Positions 23,969-34,133 of a stretch of 64,000 nucleotides of DNA are shown here, piece by piece. Numbering within the stretch: position 1 is the stretch's first letter; each line of letters opens with the position of its first letter. The notes under the pieces were generated by a model. That model searched no databases and was not told where the DNA came from. It worked only from the letters and a program-made list of their open reading frames with translations. The DNA is taken from NCBI RefSeq assembly GCF_031323975.1, contig NZ_JAVIWS010000001.1, positions 2,852,001 through 2,916,000 of the forward strand, read 5' to 3'. The position numbers were made by a program, and so were the translations under genes. The DNA comes from Escherichia ruysiae (lineage in GTDB: Bacteria; Pseudomonadota; Gammaproteobacteria; Enterobacterales; Enterobacteriaceae).

Positions 23969-24000
23969 ATCGCCCGACAGGAATGTTTGGGCGATTTTTA
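23969..24000 (+). terminator. Terminator of yhjA
   Basis: Stem ATCGCCC / GGGCGAT with a 13-base loop, followed by TTTTATTA; begins 8 bases after the yhjA stop. Confidence 0.85.
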
Positions 24001-24070
24001 TTACGATAATAAAGTCTGTTTTTAATATTATCATGTTAAATGTTTATATTATAAAAAGCCTTTTTTCTGT

Positions 24071-24090
24071 TTAGGATTTTGTTATTTAAA
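24071..24090 (+). promoter_or_regulatory. GAD box of gadA (GadE binding site)
   Basis: The 20 bases TTAGGATTTTGTTATTTAAA equal the GAD box that GadE (with RcsB) binds in K-12 to activate gadA. It lies 79 bases before the gadA start codon. Confidence 0.93.
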
Positions 24091-24169
24091 TTACACCCGT
24101 AACGCCTTGCGTCCATTCCAGATAAATCCTACTTTTTTATTGCCTTCAAATAAATTTAAGGAGTTCGAA

Positions 24170-25570
24170 ATGGACCAGAAGTTGTTAACGGATTTCCGCT
24201 CAGAACTACTCGACTCGCGTTTTGGCGCAAAGGCAATTTCAACTATCGCGGAATCTAAACGTTTTCCGCTGCACGAAATGCGCGATGACATCGCATTCCA
24301 GATTATCAATGATGAATTATTTCTCGACGGTAACGCCCGTCAGAACCTGGCGACTTTCTGCCAGACCTGGGACGACGAAAATGTTCATAAGCTGATGGAT
24401 CTGTCGATCAACAAAAACTGGATCGATAAAGAAGAATATCCGCAGTCCGCAGCTATCGACCTGCGTTGTGTAAACATGGTTGCCGACCTGTGGCACGCGC
24501 CTGCGCCGAAAAACGGTCAGGCCGTTGGCACCAACACCATTGGTTCTTCCGAGGCCTGTATGCTCGGTGGGATGGCAATGAAATGGCGTTGGCGCAAACG
24601 AATGGAAGCCGCAGGTAAACCGACCGATAAACCCAACCTGGTGTGCGGGCCGGTGCAAATCTGCTGGCATAAATTTGCCCGCTACTGGGATGTGGAACTG
24701 CGCGAGATCCCTATGCGCCCCGGTCAGTTGTTCATGGATCCGAAACGCATGATTGAAGCCTGCGACGAAAACACCATCGGCGTGGTGCCGACTTTTGGTG
24801 TGACCTACACCGGTAACTATGAGTTCCCGCAACCGCTGCACGATGCGCTGGATAAATTCCAGGCCGACACCGGTATCGACATCGACATGCACATCGACGC
24901 CGCCAGCGGTGGCTTCCTGGCACCGTTCGTGGCTCCGGATATTGTCTGGGACTTCCGCCTGCCGCGCGTGAAATCGATCAGTGCTTCAGGCCATAAATTC
25001 GGTCTGGCTCCGCTGGGCTGCGGCTGGGTTATCTGGCGTGATGAAGAAGCACTGCCGAAAGAACTGGTGTTCAACGTTGACTATCTTGGCGGGCAAATCG
25101 GGACTTTCGCCATCAACTTCTCTCGCCCTGCCGGTCAGGTGATTGCGCAATACTATGAATTTCTGCGCCTCGGTCGTGAGGGTTACACCAAAGTACAAAA
25201 CGCCTCTTATCAGGTCGCCACTTACCTGGCGGATGAAATCGCTAAACTGGGACCGTATGAGTTCATCTGTACAGGTCGCCCGGACGAAGGTATTCCGGCG
25301 GTTTGCTTCAAACTGAAAGACGGGGAAAATCCGGGATACACCCTGTATGACCTTTCTGAACGTCTGCGTCTGCGCGGCTGGCAGGTTCCGGCCTTTACCC
25401 TCGGCGGTGAAGCCACCGACATTGTGGTGATGCGTATTATGTGCCGTCGTGGTTTCGAAATGGACTTCGCTGAATTGTTGCTGGAAGACTACAAAGCCTC
25501 CCTGAAATATCTCAGCGATCACCCGAAACTGCAGGGTATTGCCCAGCAGAACAGCTTTAAACATACCTGA
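24170..25570 (+). CDS. gadA: GadA, glutamate decarboxylase alpha
   Basis: 466 residues. A PLP enzyme that turns glutamate plus a proton into GABA and CO2, the main proton sink of extreme acid resistance; it works with the antiporter GadC, whose gene (with gadB) lies elsewhere in E. coli. The PLP lysine is Lys276 in SGHKFG. N-terminal residues [14 protein letters not shown] match the helix that binds the membrane at low pH, and the C-terminal His465-Thr466 is present and closes the active site at neutral pH. The start at 24170 follows AAGGAG at proper spacing; the frame is open 21 codons upstream but that is leader. gadB would be nearly identical, but the gadX neighbour identifies this copy as gadA. 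Confidence 0.97.
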   Translation: MDQKLLTDFRSELLDSRFGAKAISTIAESKRFPLHEMRDDIAFQIINDELFLDGNARQNLATFCQTWDDENVHKLMDLSINKNWIDKEEYPQSAAIDLRCVNMVADLWHAPAPKNGQAVGTNTIGSSEACMLGGMAMKWRWRKRMEAAGKPTDKPNLVCGPVQICWHKFARYWDVELREIPMRPGQLFMDPKRMIEACDENTIGVVPTFGVTYTGNYEFPQPLHDALDKFQADTGIDIDMHIDAASGGFLAPFVAPDIVWDFRLPRVKSISASGHKFGLAPLGCGWVIWRDEEALPKELVFNVDYLGGQIGTFAINFSRPAGQVIAQYYEFLRLGREGYTKVQNASYQVATYLADEIAKLGPYEFICTGRPDEGIPAVCFKLKDGENPGYTLYDLSERLRLRGWQVPAFTLGGEATDIVVMRIMCRRGFEMDFAELLLEDYKASLKYLSDHPKLQGIAQQNSFKHT

Positions 25571-25938
25571 TAACAGGATGCTATAAGGAATCTCAGCCCC
25601 GGCTAGCAAGCCGGGGCTGAGAGTTCGACCAGAATATAACCCGGAAATATTGGTTTATATTCATATTGTTATTAAGTTGTATAATGTATGAATGTTTATA
25701 AATTATAATGATATAAGTGAAATATCACCTTAAGGTATTATTCGCCTGGTATTCATTATCTTGCATTTTTATCTATTCATTTTTTGTATTATAAACACCA
25801 TAATTCTGCGTAATTTATTCCACTCATTATCATTTTCCTCACCGCTTCGTTTAAATTTATATGCCAGTAAATTTGACTTAGATATAATGCGTGCTACATT
25901 AATAAACAGTAATATGTTTATGTTATATTAAGTCAACT
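25571..25938. other. gadA-gadX intergenic region
   Basis: 368 bases. It begins with a strong hairpin (25592-25621, 13-bp stem CTCAGCCCCGGCT / AGCCGGGGCTGAG) that lacks a U tract and is followed by AGTTCGACC, so it may only partly stop gadA transcription and allow gadAX readthrough. The rest is very A+T-rich and holds the gadX promoter; no clear operator is seen. Confidence 0.6.
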
Positions 25939-26739
25939 ATGCAATCACAACATGGCACTTGTCTCATTGCGTACGCAAGACATAAATATATTCTCACCAT
26001 GGCTGATGGTGAATGTCGCTATTTTAATGGCGGTGATTTGGTCTGCGCGGATGCAAATCATGTTTTAGTTTCTAATTCCTTAGAAAATATAGTATTTGTC
26101 ACGAAGGAAACGCTTTCATTATTCCTCCAGATTCTCAAGGAGGATGCGTTAAATTTTCATACTCATAAAAAAGTACCTTCGTTAATTATTCACCACTGTG
26201 CCAGAGAAATTCCATTTTTTCAGGAAGTTATGCAACTCTCGCAGCAAACTAATCTCCGCTATGGTGAGGTATTGCGCAAAAGAGCATTAATATTTGCATT
26301 ATTGTCCGTTTTTCTTGAGGATGAGCAGTTTATACCGCTACTGGTGAACATATTACATCCCAATACGCGCACGCGAGTTTGTACAGTTATCAACAATAAT
26401 ATCGCTCATCAATGGACATTATCACAGATCGCCAACGAGTTACTGATGAGTCAGAGTCTGTTAAAGAAAAAATTGCGTGAAGAAGATACGTCTTATTCAC
26501 AACTGCTCACCGCATGTAGAATGCAGCGTGCATTACAACTTGTTGTAATGCCTGGTATTCCAATAAAACGCGTGGCAATGTCCTGTGGCTATAACAGCAT
26601 GTCATATTTTATTTACGTTTTTCGAAATTATTATGGGATGACACCCACAGAGTATCAGGAACAAATAGCACAAGGAAAGTTCAATGGCGACTCAATGACA
26701 AGACTTGTTACAGAAGAAAATTTTAGAGTTCGGCTGTAA
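25939..26739 (+). CDS. gadX: GadX, AraC-type acid resistance regulator (divergent form)
   Basis: 266 residues. Activates gadA, gadBC, gadE, hdeA and other acid genes; itself under sigma-S. The N-terminal half is a sensor/dimer domain; the C-terminal AraC HTH (about 150-245) has WTLSQIANELLMSQSLLKKKL and the second helix set with IKRVAMSCGYNSMSYFIYVF. Compared with my memory of K-12 GadX (274 residues), identity is only about 75% overall. It is lowest in residues 20-110 and in the C-terminal tail, which is 8 residues shorter; the HTH is better kept. This is more drift than gadA or gadW show. Position, direction and the convergent GadY RNA leave little doubt about identity. Confidence 0.93.
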   Translation: MQSQHGTCLIAYARHKYILTMADGECRYFNGGDLVCADANHVLVSNSLENIVFVTKETLSLFLQILKEDALNFHTHKKVPSLIIHHCAREIPFFQEVMQLSQQTNLRYGEVLRKRALIFALLSVFLEDEQFIPLLVNILHPNTRTRVCTVINNNIAHQWTLSQIANELLMSQSLLKKKLREEDTSYSQLLTACRMQRALQLVVMPGIPIKRVAMSCGYNSMSYFIYVFRNYYGMTPTEYQEQIAQGKFNGDSMTRLVTEENFRVRL

Positions 26740-27121
26740 GAATAAGATTACAACGTCTGCCCGAACATAAAAAAAACCCGGCATAGGGGACCGGGAAGAG
26801 GATAGTCTGCCGTCTCCAGACTAATAAACCGTTATAACACTCCCTGTTGGCACGGGAAACTTTTGTGCTCTCAGTAAGTTAAATATAACGTTTGCTGGAG
26901 ATAAGATCAGCCAAATTTTTATAAACATAGGCTATACGATTTTTAAAAATATATTATTATTGTATTTACTTATTTCTAATTAACTGTTATGCAAATTTGC
27001 GTAATAGGTAAAGTATGATCCTACTAAATATGGCAGTTTTAGTCCTGAAGAACAGTCAGGCATCATTTCATCAGTATACTGAAATTGAAATAATCGCAGT
27101 AATGGAATATAAGGGATAGTC
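26740..27121. other. gadX-gadW intergenic region
   Basis: 382 bases containing gadY on the minus strand (26769-26875). The rest is A+T-rich and must carry the gadY promoter (about 26880-26920, minus) and the gadW promoter. AAGGGATAGTC precedes the gadW start. No ORF. Confidence 0.6.
26769..26875 (-). ncRNA. gadY: GadY antisense small RNA
   Basis: Read on the minus strand, this begins ACTGAGAGCACAAAAG, has the central pairs of GadY, and ends with the hairpin CCCGG...CCGGG and a run of 8 U (the A run at 26769-26776). Apart from one extra A near the 5' end it matches the 105-nt K-12 form as I remember it. GadY base-pairs with the gadX 3' UTR and directs processing that stabilises gadX mRNA; it also binds Hfq. 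Strict conservation here contrasts with the drift of GadX itself. Confidence 0.92.
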
Positions 27122-27850
27122 ATGGCTCATGTTTGCTCGGTGATCCTCGCCTGCCGTTCGTTTGATATTTATCATGAACAACAAAAAATATCGTTGAACA
27201 AAGCGAGTATTCTACTACTGGAGAAAAATTTGGCAGACGATTTTTCGTTTTGTTCACATGATACGCGACGTTTGGATATCGATGAGCTGACGGTTTGTCA
27301 TTACTTACAAAATATTCGTCAGGCACCACATAATTTGGGGCTACATAACAAAAATCGTTTATTAATTAACCCAGAACCGCCAATGCCTCTGGTGATAGCG
27401 ATTTTTGATAGTTTTGCTAAATCCGCTGTAAATTCTCCTATATTGAGCAATATGCTCTATCTTTCCTGCTTATCAATGTTTTCTCATAAGAAAGAGCTTA
27501 TCCCTTTACTTTTTAACAGTATCAGCACTGTATCGGGGAAAGTTGAACGTATTATTAGCTTTGATATAGCCAGGCGTTGGTATCTGCGTGATATCGCAGA
27601 AACAATGTATACCAGTGAGAGCTTAATCAAAAAAAAGTTGCAGGAAGAAAATACTTGCTTCAGTAAAATATTACTCGCCTCGAGGATGTCGATGGCCAGA
27701 AGACTACTTGAGTTACGGCAAGTTCCTCTACATACCATTGCTGAAAAATGTGGGTATAGCAGTACGTCGTACTTTATAAATACATTTCGACAATATTATG
27801 GCGTCACACCACATCAGTTTGCACAGCATTCGCCGGGAACCTTCTCCTGA
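27122..27850 (+). CDS. gadW: GadW, AraC-type regulator of acid resistance
   Basis: 242 residues, as in K-12. GadW acts with and against GadX on the gad genes and represses rpoS. The C-terminal AraC HTH (about 140-235) shows WYLRDIAETMYTSESLIKKKL and LHTIAEKCGYSSTSYFINTF, followed by RQYYGVTPHQF. The N-terminal part is less conserved. The start ATG 27122 has AAGGGA about 9 bases upstream. Same direction as gadX, separated from it by gadY, so both a gadXW readthrough and an own promoter are possible. Confidence 0.95.
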   Translation: MAHVCSVILACRSFDIYHEQQKISLNKASILLLEKNLADDFSFCSHDTRRLDIDELTVCHYLQNIRQAPHNLGLHNKNRLLINPEPPMPLVIAIFDSFAKSAVNSPILSNMLYLSCLSMFSHKKELIPLLFNSISTVSGKVERIISFDIARRWYLRDIAETMYTSESLIKKKLQEENTCFSKILLASRMSMARRLLELRQVPLHTIAEKCGYSSTSYFINTFRQYYGVTPHQFAQHSPGTFS

Positions 27851-27996
27851 TTGCATATCTCATTTGGGTATTGGTCAGGATCTCATACTCGCTGCATGTA
27901 AAAATCTTTCCTGATTATCTCTGCCGGAACCAACGGCAAGTTCTCTTTGGCAGTTCGCAAACGGGTATTAGTATTTTCAGGAGGAAAAGACGCGGC

Positions 27997-28278
27997 ATGT
28001 TTGGGATTATTAAGCTAACAATTCATATAATTACGGGAATGCTGGTCTGTATTGTGCTGTTCAAATTGATGACCAATGGCTGGAGTGGTTTCTACTTTCA
28101 CTGCTGTTTGTTAAGTCTGGTATTCCTCACGATTAGCTGGTTGTTGAGTAGTGAGTGGTTGCGAGGAAAGAGTAAGGCTGAACGCTCATGTTCAACCTTA
28201 CTCTCATTCATACGTTACGCTTTTTTAAAGCGGGCAAAGAGATGTTCCACAACGACAAAAAAGACGGGAACGAAGTAA
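27997..28278 (+). CDS. Possible small membrane protein, 93 residues
   Basis: ATG 27997 is preceded by AGGAGG (27979-27984) at the rather long spacing of 12. The product would have two hydrophobic stretches (about residues 4-25 and 32-52) and a basic C-terminal tail, a usual two-TM inside-positive layout. The last 64 bases overlap the 3' end of mdtF on the other strand, where the predicted tail becomes Ser/Thr/Lys-rich, so the true gene may be shortened or the tail merely antisense. I recognise no family. It follows gadW by 146 bases. Evidence is composition and start site only. Confidence 0.35.
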   Translation: MFGIIKLTIHIITGMLVCIVLFKLMTNGWSGFYFHCCLLSLVFLTISWLLSSEWLRGKSKAERSCSTLLSFIRYAFLKRAKRCSTTTKKTGTK

Positions 28279-31200
28279 ATTGCCAGCACAGTTGCTGCAA
28301 ACATCCCCCCCATAACGCCTGTACCTACCGCGTTTTGTGCGCCGGAACCTGCGCCATGACTGATAACCAGCGGCAGTACGCCGAGAATAAAGGCCAGAGA
28401 GGTCATGAGGATTGGGCGTAAACGCATCCGCGCCGCTTCGATAATCGCTTCTACCGGTGTTTTGCCTTCTTTCTGCATCATCTCAACCGCAAATTCGACG
28501 ATCAGGATGGCGTTCTTGGCGGAAAGCCCGATAGTGGTCAGCAACCCGACCTGGAAGTAGACGTCATTGCTTAAGCCGCGCAGGTCAGTTGCCAGTAATG
28601 CACCAATGACACCCAACGGTACAACTAACATCACCGAGAACGGAATTGACCAGCTTTCATACAGCGCGGCGAGGGCGAGGAACACCACGACCAGTGAAAT
28701 GGCATACAGTGCGGGTGCCTGGTTGGATGATAACGCTTCCTGATATGACAACCCGGTCCAGGAGTAGCCGACGCCCGCCGGAAGTTTAGCGACCAGATCC
28801 GCCATAAATTTCATTGCGTCACCGGTACTTTTCCCTGCAGCGGCTTCCCCTAAAATCTCCATCGACGGAATGCCGTTGTAACGTTCCAGTCGCGGCGAAC
28901 CGTAGGTCCATTCTGTTGAAGAATAGGCAGAAAGCGGCGCCATCGTGCCAGAGGCGTTGCGTACATACCATTGGTTGATGTTGTCCGGCAGCATACGGAA
29001 CGGCGTTCCTGCCTGGACATACACTTTTTTCACACGCCCCTGATTGAGGAAGTCATTGACGTAGCTACTGCCGAAGGCGGTAGAGAGGGTCTGGTTGATA
29101 TCAGACAGTTCCACGCCCATCGCTTCGGCTTTCGCGGCGTTGACGTTCACTTTGAACATCGGTGTATCTTCCAGGCCGTTCGGGCGAACCGCTGTTACCT
29201 GATCGGGTGATTGTGCTGCCAGCGACAACAACTCGTTTCTCGCCTGGGTCAGCTTTTCGTGCCCCAGGTTGCCGTTGTCCAGTAGTTCCATATCAAAACC
29301 TGATGCTGTACCCAGCTCCGCTACCGCAGGTAAGTTGAACGGGAAAATCATCGCTTTATTGATACTGCTCAGAGCCACCATTGCCCGCTGAATGATTGCG
29401 GTCACTGAGTTTTCCTCGCCGACACGTTCAGACCACGGCTTGAGGCTGATAAACGCCAGACCGTTGTTTTGCCCCTGACCGCTGAAGCCAAAGCCGCCAA
29501 CGGTAAACACCGACTGGACATTATTTTTCTCTTTTGTCAGATAGTAATCTGTCACCTGTTGCAGCACTTTCGTGGTGTTAACCATGGTGGAACCTGACGG
29601 TAACTGCGCGGTGGTCATAAAGACCCCCTGATCCTCTTCCGGTAAGAAAGAGGTCGGTGTACGCAGGAACAGCACCGCCATCCCCGCACAAATCAGCAGG
29701 TAAACCACCATGTAACGACCAGTGCAACGCAGCAGTGAGCGGGTGCTGTCGGTATAGTGCTGAGTCGATTTTTCAAACAGATGGTTGAAGCGTTCGAACA
29801 AGGCGTTCGGTTTGTGACCACCTTCCGGTGCGGCTTTCAGAATGGTGGCGCAAAGTGCCGGGGTCAGGCTCATCGCCACAAACACCGAAAGCAACATGGA
29901 TGAAATCAGCGTAATGGAGAACTGGCGATAAATTTCCCCGGTCGCGCCGCTCATAAAGGCCATTGGCATAAACACGGCGGACAGAACAACGGCAATCCCG
30001 ACCAACGCACGCTGGATTTGCCCCATCGATTTATGCGTCGCTTCCTGCGGCGGCAGTTTATCTTCCGCTATCACGCGCTCGACGTTTTCCACCACCACGA
30101 TGGCGTCATCTACCAGAAGCCCTATAGCTAACACCATCCCGAACATGGTGAGGGTGTTGATGGTAAAACCGACCGCCGACAAAATCGCGAACGTACCGAG
30201 AATAACCACCGGCACGGCGATAGTCGGGATAATCGTAGCGCGAATGTTTTGTAAAAACAGGTACATGACCAGGAAGACGAGGATGATCGCCTCAACCAGC
30301 GTTTTGAAAACTTCCTGAATTGAAATTTGGATAAACGGTGTGGTGTCGTAAGGATAAACCGTCTTCAGGCTGGCGGGGAAATAGGCTGATAAGCGGTTGA
30401 TTTCTGCTTTTACTGCCCGCGAGGTATCGAGCGCGTTTGCCCCGGTAGCCAGTTTGATGGCGATACCGGCAGCAGGTTTGCCGTTATAGCGCGCCACGGT
30501 GGAATAATCTTCCGCCCCCAGCTCGACGCGAGCAACGTCGCGCAGCAATACTTGCGAACCATCTTGCTGAACTTTTAGCAGGATTTTGCCAAATTCTTCC
30601 GGCGTTTGTAGACGCGTCTGCACAATGATTGAGGCGTTCAGTTGCTGGTCTGCCGCCTGTGGCATCCCCCCCAGTTGACCGCCGGAAATCTGGTTGTTTT
30701 GTACTTTGATTTGGGAAATAACATCAGAAGGAACGAGATTGTATTTATTGAGTTTTTGCGGATCCAGCCAGATACGCATGGCGTACTCTGAACCAAAGAG
30801 CTGTACGCTACCGACGCCTGCGGTACGGCTTAGAGGGTCTTTAATATTAGACGCCACATAGTCCGCGATGTCGTACTGGTTGAGGCTGCCGTTATCAGAG
30901 ATAAACGCCGCCACCATCAGGATATTGCTGCTCGATTTATTGACGCTAATTCCTTGTTGCTGTACCGCTTCGGGGAGCGATGGCATGGCGAGTTGCAGTT
31001 TATTTTGTACCTGAACCTGCGCGATATCGGGTGATGTTCCCGTCTCAAAGGTCAGGGTGATGGATGCATTACCTGCTGCATCGCTGGTTGATGACATATA
31101 CATCAGGCCATCAAGCCCATTCATATTTTGCTCAATCACCTGAGTGACCGAGTCTTCTACTGTTTGCGCATCAGCGCCCGGATAGGTGGCGCTGACGGTG

Positions 31201-31328
31201 ATGGTTGGCGGTGCAATCTGCGGATATTGCGCAACCGGTAAGTTCATGATCGCCAGACCGCCTGCGAGCATCAAAATAATGGCAAGTACCCAGGCAAAAA
31301 CCGGGCGATCAATAAAATAGTTAGCCAT
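28215..31328 (-). CDS. mdtF: MdtF, RND multidrug efflux transporter
   Basis: 1037 residues, full length. Inner-membrane RND pump of the AcrB type; with MdtE and TolC it exports dyes, bile salts, erythromycin and indole-nitrosative products, mostly under anaerobic or acid conditions. Twelve membrane segments in two halves, each with a large periplasmic loop. The N-terminus [17 protein letters not shown] and the proton-relay segment with [12 protein letters not shown] (Asp407/Asp408 type, near 407) are present, as is the conserved Lys940-region [14 protein letters not shown]. It is 24 bases downstream of mdtE in one operon, controlled in K-12 by GadE, GadX, EvgA and ArcA. Confidence 0.97.
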   Translation of the reverse strand: MANYFIDRPVFAWVLAIILMLAGGLAIMNLPVAQYPQIAPPTITVSATYPGADAQTVEDSVTQVIEQNMNGLDGLMYMSSTSDAAGNASITLTFETGTSPDIAQVQVQNKLQLAMPSLPEAVQQQGISVNKSSSNILMVAAFISDNGSLNQYDIADYVASNIKDPLSRTAGVGSVQLFGSEYAMRIWLDPQKLNKYNLVPSDVISQIKVQNNQISGGQLGGMPQAADQQLNASIIVQTRLQTPEEFGKILLKVQQDGSQVLLRDVARVELGAEDYSTVARYNGKPAAGIAIKLATGANALDTSRAVKAEINRLSAYFPASLKTVYPYDTTPFIQISIQEVFKTLVEAIILVFLVMYLFLQNIRATIIPTIAVPVVILGTFAILSAVGFTINTLTMFGMVLAIGLLVDDAIVVVENVERVIAEDKLPPQEATHKSMGQIQRALVGIAVVLSAVFMPMAFMSGATGEIYRQFSITLISSMLLSVFVAMSLTPALCATILKAAPEGGHKPNALFERFNHLFEKSTQHYTDSTRSLLRCTGRYMVVYLLICAGMAVLFLRTPTSFLPEEDQGVFMTTAQLPSGSTMVNTTKVLQQVTDYYLTKEKNNVQSVFTVGGFGFSGQGQNNGLAFISLKPWSERVGEENSVTAIIQRAMVALSSINKAMIFPFNLPAVAELGTASGFDMELLDNGNLGHEKLTQARNELLSLAAQSPDQVTAVRPNGLEDTPMFKVNVNAAKAEAMGVELSDINQTLSTAFGSSYVNDFLNQGRVKKVYVQAGTPFRMLPDNINQWYVRNASGTMAPLSAYSSTEWTYGSPRLERYNGIPSMEILGEAAAGKSTGDAMKFMADLVAKLPAGVGYSWTGLSYQEALSSNQAPALYAISLVVVFLALAALYESWSIPFSVMLVVPLGVIGALLATDLRGLSNDVYFQVGLLTTIGLSAKNAILIVEFAVEMMQKEGKTPVEAIIEAARMRLRPILMTSLAFILGVLPLVISHGAGSGAQNAVGTGVMGGMFAATVLAIYFVPVFFVVVEHLFARFKKA

Positions 31329-31352
31329 GAAAGTCCCCTTAAGCCTGCAACG

Positions 31353-32510
31353 TTATTGTTTCGATTCGGTGCTGGCGTTTTCCTGGCTGGAGGAAATTGC
31401 GCGTGCTTTGATACCCGGATGTATGCGTTGCAAACCGGAAACGATCACCCGATCGCCAGCTTGCAAACCAGAGGTAACAACCCACTGATTTCCGATAGCT
31501 TTGGTAGCGTTAATTTCGCGTAACTGCACGACATCGTCTTTATCCAGAATGAGTGCCGTCGCTTTACCCTGAGCGTTGTGAGTAACGCCTTCCTGCGGCA
31601 CCAGTAACACATTCTGGCGACTACCTTCATCCACTAACGCTGTGACGTACATGCCTGGCAGTAAGTCACCCTTTGGATTGGGGAAGATCGCGCGCAACGT
31701 GACGGAACCCGTGGTTTCATCTACTGTCGGGTCGGAAAATTTCAGCGTGCCGGTCTGGCTGTAACGCTTGCCATTTTCCAGATTAAGCTGCACAGGCGTA
31801 CTGCCCTGAACCTGCTTGATCTGCCCACTGGCGACTTCCTCTTTCATGCGCAAAAAATCCTGCACCGACTGCGTGAGATCGACATAAATCGGATCCAGAC
31901 GCTGCACAGTGACCAGGGAATCAGCTTGATTAGCAGTAACTAATGCGCCGACGGTTACCGACGATTTTCCGCTGACGCCCGTAATCGGCGAGGTGACATT
32001 CGCGTATTGCAGATTGATCGTCGCCTGCTCAACAGCCGCTTTGGCGACGGTGACATTGGCTTCTGCCTCATTCAGTTGGGTGCGCGCGGTGTCGTAATCC
32101 TGACGGCTAACGTAGTTGGTCTTCAGCAACGATGCCTGGCGGTTAAAGGTGATGCGGGCATTGCTGGCGGTGGAGAGAGCTTTCGCCAGCGAACCTTTGG
32201 CAGAGTTCAGCTCTGCCTGTAAGGGGGCAGGATCAATCTGATACAGCGAGTCGCCCTGGTTAACTTTATCGCCTTCGATAAAGTTGCGTTTAATGATAAT
32301 GCCGCCCACCTGGGGACGTATCTCCGCAACTTCATAAGGAACTGTTCTGCCGGGCAGTTCGCTCATCACATTGACCGAACCGGGAGAGAGTGTCACCACA
32401 CTCACTTCAGGTGTCATGGCGGCGGCATTTTCCGTCGATTTGTCATCGCAGGCGGTGAGCATCGCGCCGCAGAATAACAACGGTATTAACAGTATTCTTT
32501 TTCTGTTCAT
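31353..32510 (-). CDS. mdtE: MdtE, membrane fusion lipoprotein of the MdtEF-TolC pump
   Basis: 385 residues. Periplasmic adaptor of the AcrA type that links MdtF to TolC. The N-terminal lipoprotein signal has LTAC at residues 18-21, so Cys21 should carry lipid. Domain order: beta-barrel start, lipoyl half motif (IRPQVGGIIIKRNFIEGDKV near 65), an alpha-hairpin (about 95-165), the second lipoyl half (VTSPITGVSG near 172), then barrel and membrane-proximal parts. The first gene of mdtEF. Its start is 362 bases from gadE, which is transcribed in the same direction, so some transcripts may run through from gadE. Confidence 0.96.
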   Translation of the reverse strand: MNRKRILLIPLLFCGAMLTACDDKSTENAAAMTPEVSVVTLSPGSVNVMSELPGRTVPYEVAEIRPQVGGIIIKRNFIEGDKVNQGDSLYQIDPAPLQAELNSAKGSLAKALSTASNARITFNRQASLLKTNYVSRQDYDTARTQLNEAEANVTVAKAAVEQATINLQYANVTSPITGVSGKSSVTVGALVTANQADSLVTVQRLDPIYVDLTQSVQDFLRMKEEVASGQIKQVQGSTPVQLNLENGKRYSQTGTLKFSDPTVDETTGSVTLRAIFPNPKGDLLPGMYVTALVDEGSRQNVLLVPQEGVTHNAQGKATALILDKDDVVQLREINATKAIGNQWVVTSGLQAGDRVIVSGLQRIHPGIKARAISSSQENASTESKQ

Positions 32511-32873
32511 TTTAGTCCCTGAAAACTCGTGAGAAATAACGGTTCTTTGAATTACGCGTGGGGTGAGGTATGAGGGATTTACAGACCAGCGGCATAATGC
32601 AAGTCATGAGGTTGTAAGCCAGCGAGGAAGCATGTAGGCAGAGTGACCAATATTGTGACGTTAATGGCAAAAAAAATGTTGCCGTTCTGCCGACAGTCTC
32701 TGTCTGCATCCGGGCAACGAAGGTTTCTACTGGTGGATACATAAACCAGGGGAATAAGTTCGTTTTCGCTTCTCCTTGGGCTATCACCGGGAGTAATGGA
32801 GTCAGCATTTGCATCCCTCGTCATGCCAGCCATTAATTTCAGACAATTATCGCTGGGTCACATCGGCTCCTTA
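32511..32873. other. gadE-mdtE intergenic region
   Basis: 363 bases. It forms the gadE 3' UTR and mdtE leader on the minus strand. K-12 is reported to release a small RNA (GadF) from the gadE 3' UTR; I could not define its ends or a clear terminator here. A 100-codon open frame (minus, 32512-32814) lacks coding character. Confidence 0.45.
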
Positions 32874-33401
32874 TTAAAAATAAGAAGAAATTCCCAGAGT
32901 CACGATGTCGCTCATACGTCTCAGTTTCAGCTTGTACATGATATTGAATTTCTGGATCTTTAACGTTTGCTGCGAAATATTCAGTGTTGATGTGATATTA
33001 CTTTCATTTTTGTTTTTCAGAATCAGTTGCATAATTTTGAATTGATTATGCGAGAAACATAATTGAGAATTCTTATGGGGTAAGTGTTTTCCATAAGTAA
33101 TATCAATCAGGTTTTTAATACTTTCTTTGCGGCTGATAAAATAAATAGGCGACTGACTTTTCAGTTTACTGATGTGATAAGGTGCCAGAACAATGATTCT
33201 TTCGGCATCTAATTTCTCAAGAAACTTAATAGCTTCTTCATCAAGGATATGATTATGATAGGTATCAATGATCACCTTGAATGGTTTGTTGCCTATGCTT
33301 TTGAGCTCTGACAGGGAATTGATTTTTATCATTTCGTGATTATCTTTCAACTGCAAAAAGCCCTGTAAAAGAAAAGAATCCTTCGTCATGAGAAAAATCA
33401 T
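32874..33401 (-). CDS. gadE: GadE, LuxR-type central activator of acid resistance
   Basis: 175 residues. Binds the GAD box, alone or with RcsB, and activates gadA, gadBC, hdeAB-yhiD, hdeD, slp and mdtEF. The N-terminal part is an atypical receiver-like domain; the C-terminal LuxR HTH (about 110-170) reads HNQFKIMQLILKNKNESNIT and NISQQTLKIQKFNIMYKL. I chose the start MIFLMTKDS at 33401, which gives the family length; the frame stays open 20 more codons upstream into the leader. The protein differs from K-12 at only a few positions. Its 730-base upstream region is the known integration site for EvgA, GadX, GadW and others. Confidence 0.96.
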   Translation of the reverse strand: MIFLMTKDSFLLQGFLQLKDNHEMIKINSLSELKSIGNKPFKVIIDTYHNHILDEEAIKFLEKLDAERIIVLAPYHISKLKSQSPIYFISRKESIKNLIDITYGKHLPHKNSQLCFSHNQFKIMQLILKNKNESNITSTLNISQQTLKIQKFNIMYKLKLRRMSDIVTLGISSYF

Positions 33402-34133
33402 AACTTGCTCCTTAGCCGTTATCGTTTCGAACATGTTGTCCCTTTCATTATTTACATCCATGTCCGAATATGGTGTTCAATATAGTAAACGCCTATAAGA
33501 ACCTTGCCCTTCGTGAACTAATACGTCTATTAACACTAATCAAAACTTCAGATTTAGCCATCATCTGGTCCATATATTGATCCTAGGTAAGATTCCTGGT
33601 TGTTATTGATTTGTAATTAATAAACAAAACATTAACACGCTGCGGACTTCTACCCAAGAATAAGTTATAAATAATCCATTTGTGATCTCTGAAGAATATT
33701 ACTAAAGTTAAAGCGTAATCCGATTTAAATATTGAGTCTCCTTGTTTCTATTTAAGCTGGCAATTGGATTGCCAGCTTTCTTTTAGTGCATTGATAGTGA
33801 AAAAATAAACTCTGGAATATTTGTTTATCTACCCATAGCATCGATGTTTATGGAACCTTCAGTTCACTTTCTCACAGCACTTCTAAAACATTAAACCTGA
33901 CAACGAAAAATATCAGCCATGATAATGTTTGAAATGGCTAATTCGCCGTGAAATAAATAAAAAAAACAAAAATTTCAGATAGTTGATTTAATCGCTGTGC
34001 GCGATTTATTTCAATGATAGTACGTGTTTTATCAAGGTAGCCATGCGGTGGTGTAGGTGTTAGCTGCCTCATAATCATTGTGCGTAACTATGAGGCAGGC
34101 TAAAAAATAGAGCGGAGATACGTCGGCTATTTA
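33402..34133. other. gadE upstream control region
   Basis: 732 bases without a gene, A+T-rich throughout. In K-12 the matching region holds three gadE promoters and sites for EvgA, YdeO, GadX, GadW, PhoP and H-NS; I infer the same here but mark no single site. It also holds a plus-strand terminator with a probable small RNA (33715-33785) and an inverted repeat CTGCCTCAT / ATGAGGCAG (34064-34098) just past hdeD. Confidence 0.6.
33715..33785 (+). ncRNA. arrS: Probable ArrS antisense RNA to the gadE leader
   Basis: A near-perfect intrinsic terminator lies on the plus strand: 11-bp stem AAGCTGGCAAT / ATTGCCAGCTT (33754-33778), 3-base loop, then TCTTTT. No protein gene precedes it. K-12 has the 69-nt sRNA ArrS, antisense to the longest gadE 5' UTR, in this interval; counting 69 bases back from the terminator end gives about 33717, with a TACTAAA -10-like element at 33700-33706. 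The 5' end is inferred. Confidence 0.6.

Noticed and set aside
32512-32814. 100-codon minus-strand frame between gadE and mdtE
   Set aside because: No ribosome site, no domain features; it lies in the leader of mdtE.
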